A stretch of 6,983 bases of DNA from a bacterium (lineage in GTDB: Bacteria > Babelota > Babeliae > Babelales > Babelaceae), in assembly GCA_021847535.1 (NCBI GenBank), contig JAJZMR010000038.1, positions 1-6,983 of the forward strand. The letters run 5' to 3'. Below the pieces are notes generated by a model, which did not search any database, was not told the origin of the DNA, and worked only from the letters and a program-made list of their open reading frames with translations. A program made the position numbers and the translations under genes. Position 1 is the stretch's first letter. Each line of letters starts with the position of its first letter. This document shows positions 5,649 to 6,983 of the stretch, piece by piece.

Positions 5649-6074
5649 ATGATGCGCTATGAGGTACTGTTTTTAGCAGTTCCAACCATCACTTCTGATG
5701 AAGCTGCGGCTCTTGAGCTGCAATGCACCACTCTTATTAAAGATCACAAGGCATTTCTCATATCATTTGAACGGTGGGGAAAATACTACCTTGCTTATCA
5801 AGTAAGAAAAAATGATTATGGCGTCTATTTTCTTGTAAGATTTGAAGTAGAAGACAAAGAGAAGCAGCCATTACTTAACGCGCTTAAAAGTTTTTTTGCG
5901 GTCAAATACAATGAGCTTGTTATGCGTCATGTTATCACGACGCTTGGTGAAAATGGGTCCTTGGAATACCATCGCCCTGAATCGCTTGATAGCGCACCAA
6001 CACGTGAGTATAATACCTATCAAGAATCATCTCATGAAGCTTCTTCAGAAGAAGCCTCTTTTGATCTAGAATAA
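5649..6074 (+). CDS. rpsF: 30S ribosomal protein S6
   Basis: S6 binds 16S rRNA together with S18 on the platform of the small subunit. The 141-residue protein starts [12 protein letters not shown], the usual first strand. It contains the hallmark [25 protein letters not shown] (about 38-62), continues through a helix ([21 protein letters not shown]), and ends the ferredoxin-like core near residue 100. A further ~35 residues form an acidic, Ser-rich tail ([16 protein letters not shown]), an extension common in S6 but variable. AAAGGA (5635-5640) is eight bases before ATG 5649. The adjacent ATG at 5652 would give the more typical MRYE start and cannot be excluded. rpsR follows after a 17-base gap. 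The ssb gene that often lies between them in other bacteria is absent. Confidence 0.96.
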   Translation: MMRYEVLFLAVPTITSDEAAALELQCTTLIKDHKAFLISFERWGKYYLAYQVRKNDYGVYFLVRFEVEDKEKQPLLNALKSFFAVKYNELVMRHVITTLGENGSLEYHRPESLDSAPTREYNTYQESSHEASSEEASFDLE

Positions 6075-6091
6075 CCCCTGAGGAATTGATT

Positions 6092-6367
6092 ATGTCAAAA
6101 TTAAAAATAAGTGGCCGTTTATTAAAAAAAAGAACACGTAAAACAGGTTTTTCTGCTGCAAAGCGTTGCCGTTTTTCTTCTGGCGAACTTCCAGCTTCAG
6201 CGATCGACTACAAAAATATAGATTTGCTTAAAAGTTTTTTAACAGAACGAGGTAAAATTTTGCCTTCACGTATTTCTGGCAATGCAGCTCGCTATCAGCG
6301 ACTTGTTTCCCGTGAAATTCGCAAAGCCCGGACTATGGCCCTTCTGCCTTACTCCCAAAACTATTAA
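6092..6367 (+). CDS. rpsR: 30S ribosomal protein S18
   Basis: S18 forms a heterodimer with S6 on the 30S platform. The 91-residue protein has a basic N-terminus ([13 protein letters not shown]), then [20 protein letters not shown] (38-57), PSRISGN (58-64) and the closing [11 protein letters not shown] (77-87), all diagnostic. The frequent 'CxFC' zinc-type motif is CRFS here (26-29), so the second Cys is lost. The N-terminal region with [17 protein letters not shown] is otherwise somewhat unlike the common pattern. ATG 6092 follows TGAGGA (6079-6084) at seven bases; an in-frame TTG at 6086 lies too close to that site to be the start. It is the last gene of a two-gene operon, and rplI (L9), often next, is not present. 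Confidence 0.97.
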   Translation: MSKLKISGRLLKKRTRKTGFSAAKRCRFSSGELPASAIDYKNIDLLKSFLTERGKILPSRISGNAARYQRLVSREIRKARTMALLPYSQNY

Positions 6368-6376
6368 TCTTTTTTC

Positions 6377-6406
6377 AAGGTCCGTCGTAAAAAGCGGATC
6401 TTTTTT
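6377..6406 (+). terminator. Rho-independent terminator after rpsR
   Basis: AAGGTCCG (6377-6384) pairs with CGGATCTT (6395-6402) over eight positions including one G-U pair, with a ten-base loop. A six-T run spans 6401-6406. It begins nine bases after the rpsR stop. Viewed from the convergent gene on the other strand it lacks a T tract, so it serves rpsF-rpsR only. Confidence 0.85.
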
Positions 6407-6455
6407 ATCTCGACAGGCAGGCTATAAAAATATTATCCCTAGTATTTGCTAAGAT

Positions 6456-6866
6456 CTATTTTTTCGCATCGGCAGTTTTCAGGATGATTTCGTGGTATCC
6501 ATCATTTCTGAGTCTACCTTCATAGCTTAATAAATTACCTTTGCCAGTAATGCCGCTTAAACCATAAGAAAAGGGATAATTCACGCGATCCAAGCCTTTT
6601 ATTTCAAATCTAAATATAAATATGATTTCGGGGTTTTTGCTTGGTTCGTAGAACATAGCATCTACACATTGGGCGAATGGAACTTTTAATGAGTCTGATA
6701 CCCAGAAAATTTGTTGAAGTTCTGATCGTGTAGTTTTGGCATAGTGCTTGGGAGACAATGTAATAGCTCTGCCTTCAATTGTTGTTTTCACGGTTGCTTG
6801 GTCTGATTCATTGACTAAAACTATAGTTATTGCATTAATATGAAAACCGAGTAAGCACCCTAGCAC
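6456..6866 (-). CDS. Small exported protein of unknown function, N-terminus possibly frameshifted
   Basis: The open frame from GTG 6866 gives 136 residues of no family I recognise. The start, read as MLGCLLGFHINAITIVLVNES, looks like the second half of a signal peptide with cleavage after INA. The mature part is predicted mostly beta, with repeated short strands (ITIVLVNES, TVKTTIEGRAITLS, EIIFIFRFEIKGL, YHEIILKTA) and a G-rich turn (GLSGITGKGNLLSYEGRL). Just upstream on the minus strand, ATG at 6882-6880 would add a basic start and complete a textbook signal peptide (MKAAFVLGCLLGFHINA) if one base at 6879 were absent. So either GTG is used with a short leader, or the gene or the sequence has a one-base insertion. 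It is convergent with rpsR, with 88 bases between the stops. Confidence 0.7.
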   Translation of the reverse strand: MLGCLLGFHINAITIVLVNESDQATVKTTIEGRAITLSPKHYAKTTRSELQQIFWVSDSLKVPFAQCVDAMFYEPSKNPEIIFIFRFEIKGLDRVNYPFSYGLSGITGKGNLLSYEGRLRNDGYHEIILKTADAKK

Positions 6867-6924
6867 GAATGCCGCTTTACATTACGTTGAAAAAACCCTA
6901 CCAAGATAAAGATAATAAAAAAAT

Positions 6925-6952
6925 ATTATCCACGCCAATAAAAATAATTCAA
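6925..6952 (-). promoter_or_regulatory. Possible promoter for the exported-protein gene at 6866
   Basis: On the minus strand TTGAAT (6952-6947) and GATAAT (6930-6925) are 16 bases apart, giving a start near 6918 and a leader of about 36 bases to ATG 6882 or 52 bases to GTG 6866. The region is very AT-rich, so a chance match is possible. Confidence 0.4.
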
Positions 6953-6983
6953 GGCTGAAATAAAATATAAATTATTAATTTAG

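Noticed and set aside
6039..6055. A 7-bp hairpin (GCTTCTT, CAG, AAGAAGC) near the end of rpsF
   Set aside because: It is explained by the EASSEEAS residue repeat in the acidic tail. It has no T tract and lies before rpsR, so it is probably not a terminator.
1..6983. tRNA, rRNA, CRISPR, insertion sequences or prophage genes
   Set aside because: No cloverleaf, repeat-spacer array, transposase or integrase sequence was seen. The CI-like repressor has no phage neighbours and stands among core genes.

Overview
The window comes from an AT-rich bacterial chromosome that uses the standard bacterial code: TGA stops are used and Trp is TGG. It is a core-genome stretch with a few lineage-specific secreted proteins at the edges. 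The tightly packed operon, the rpsF-rpsR pair with no ssb or rplI, an FtsY without an A domain and several small exported proteins of unknown family would fit a reduced-genome lineage such as Ca. Dependentiae (TM6). That placement is an impression from gene content, not a demonstrated phylogeny.

Layout. Positions 1-100 (-) hold the 5' end of a gene running off the left edge, with a RecO-like N-terminus. Divergent from it, 225-602 and 672-1154 (+) encode two small exported proteins that look like distant paralogs. A hairpin cluster at 1160-1190 separates them from a convergent minus-strand operon. In transcription order the operon is rnhB (RNase HII), a HAS-barrel-like gene, ftsY, prmC and a PilN-like membrane protein. 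Spacing is extremely tight, with two 4-base ATGA overlaps and gaps of 10 and 13 bases.

On the other side of a shared control region, 4777-5451 (+) encodes a LexA/CI-shaped repressor. Its S24 peptidase domain keeps the Lys position but has His where the catalytic Ser should be, and it lacks the Ala-Gly cleavage site. The intergenic region carries head-to-head promoters. A 17-bp near-palindrome lies over the -10 box of the rnhB operon and is a candidate operator. If so, the repressor could control itself and the RNase HII/FtsY/PrmC operon without being inactivated by RecA-style self-cleavage.

After a strong terminator comes rpsF-rpsR (+), encoding ribosomal proteins S6 and S18, with its own extended -10 promoter, a leader hairpin and a rho-independent terminator. 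At the right edge 6456-6866 (-) encodes a small exported protein whose signal-peptide frame appears to be interrupted by a single extra base. No tRNA, rRNA, CRISPR array, insertion sequence or phage integration module was seen, and no gene-free stretch exceeds 200 bases.
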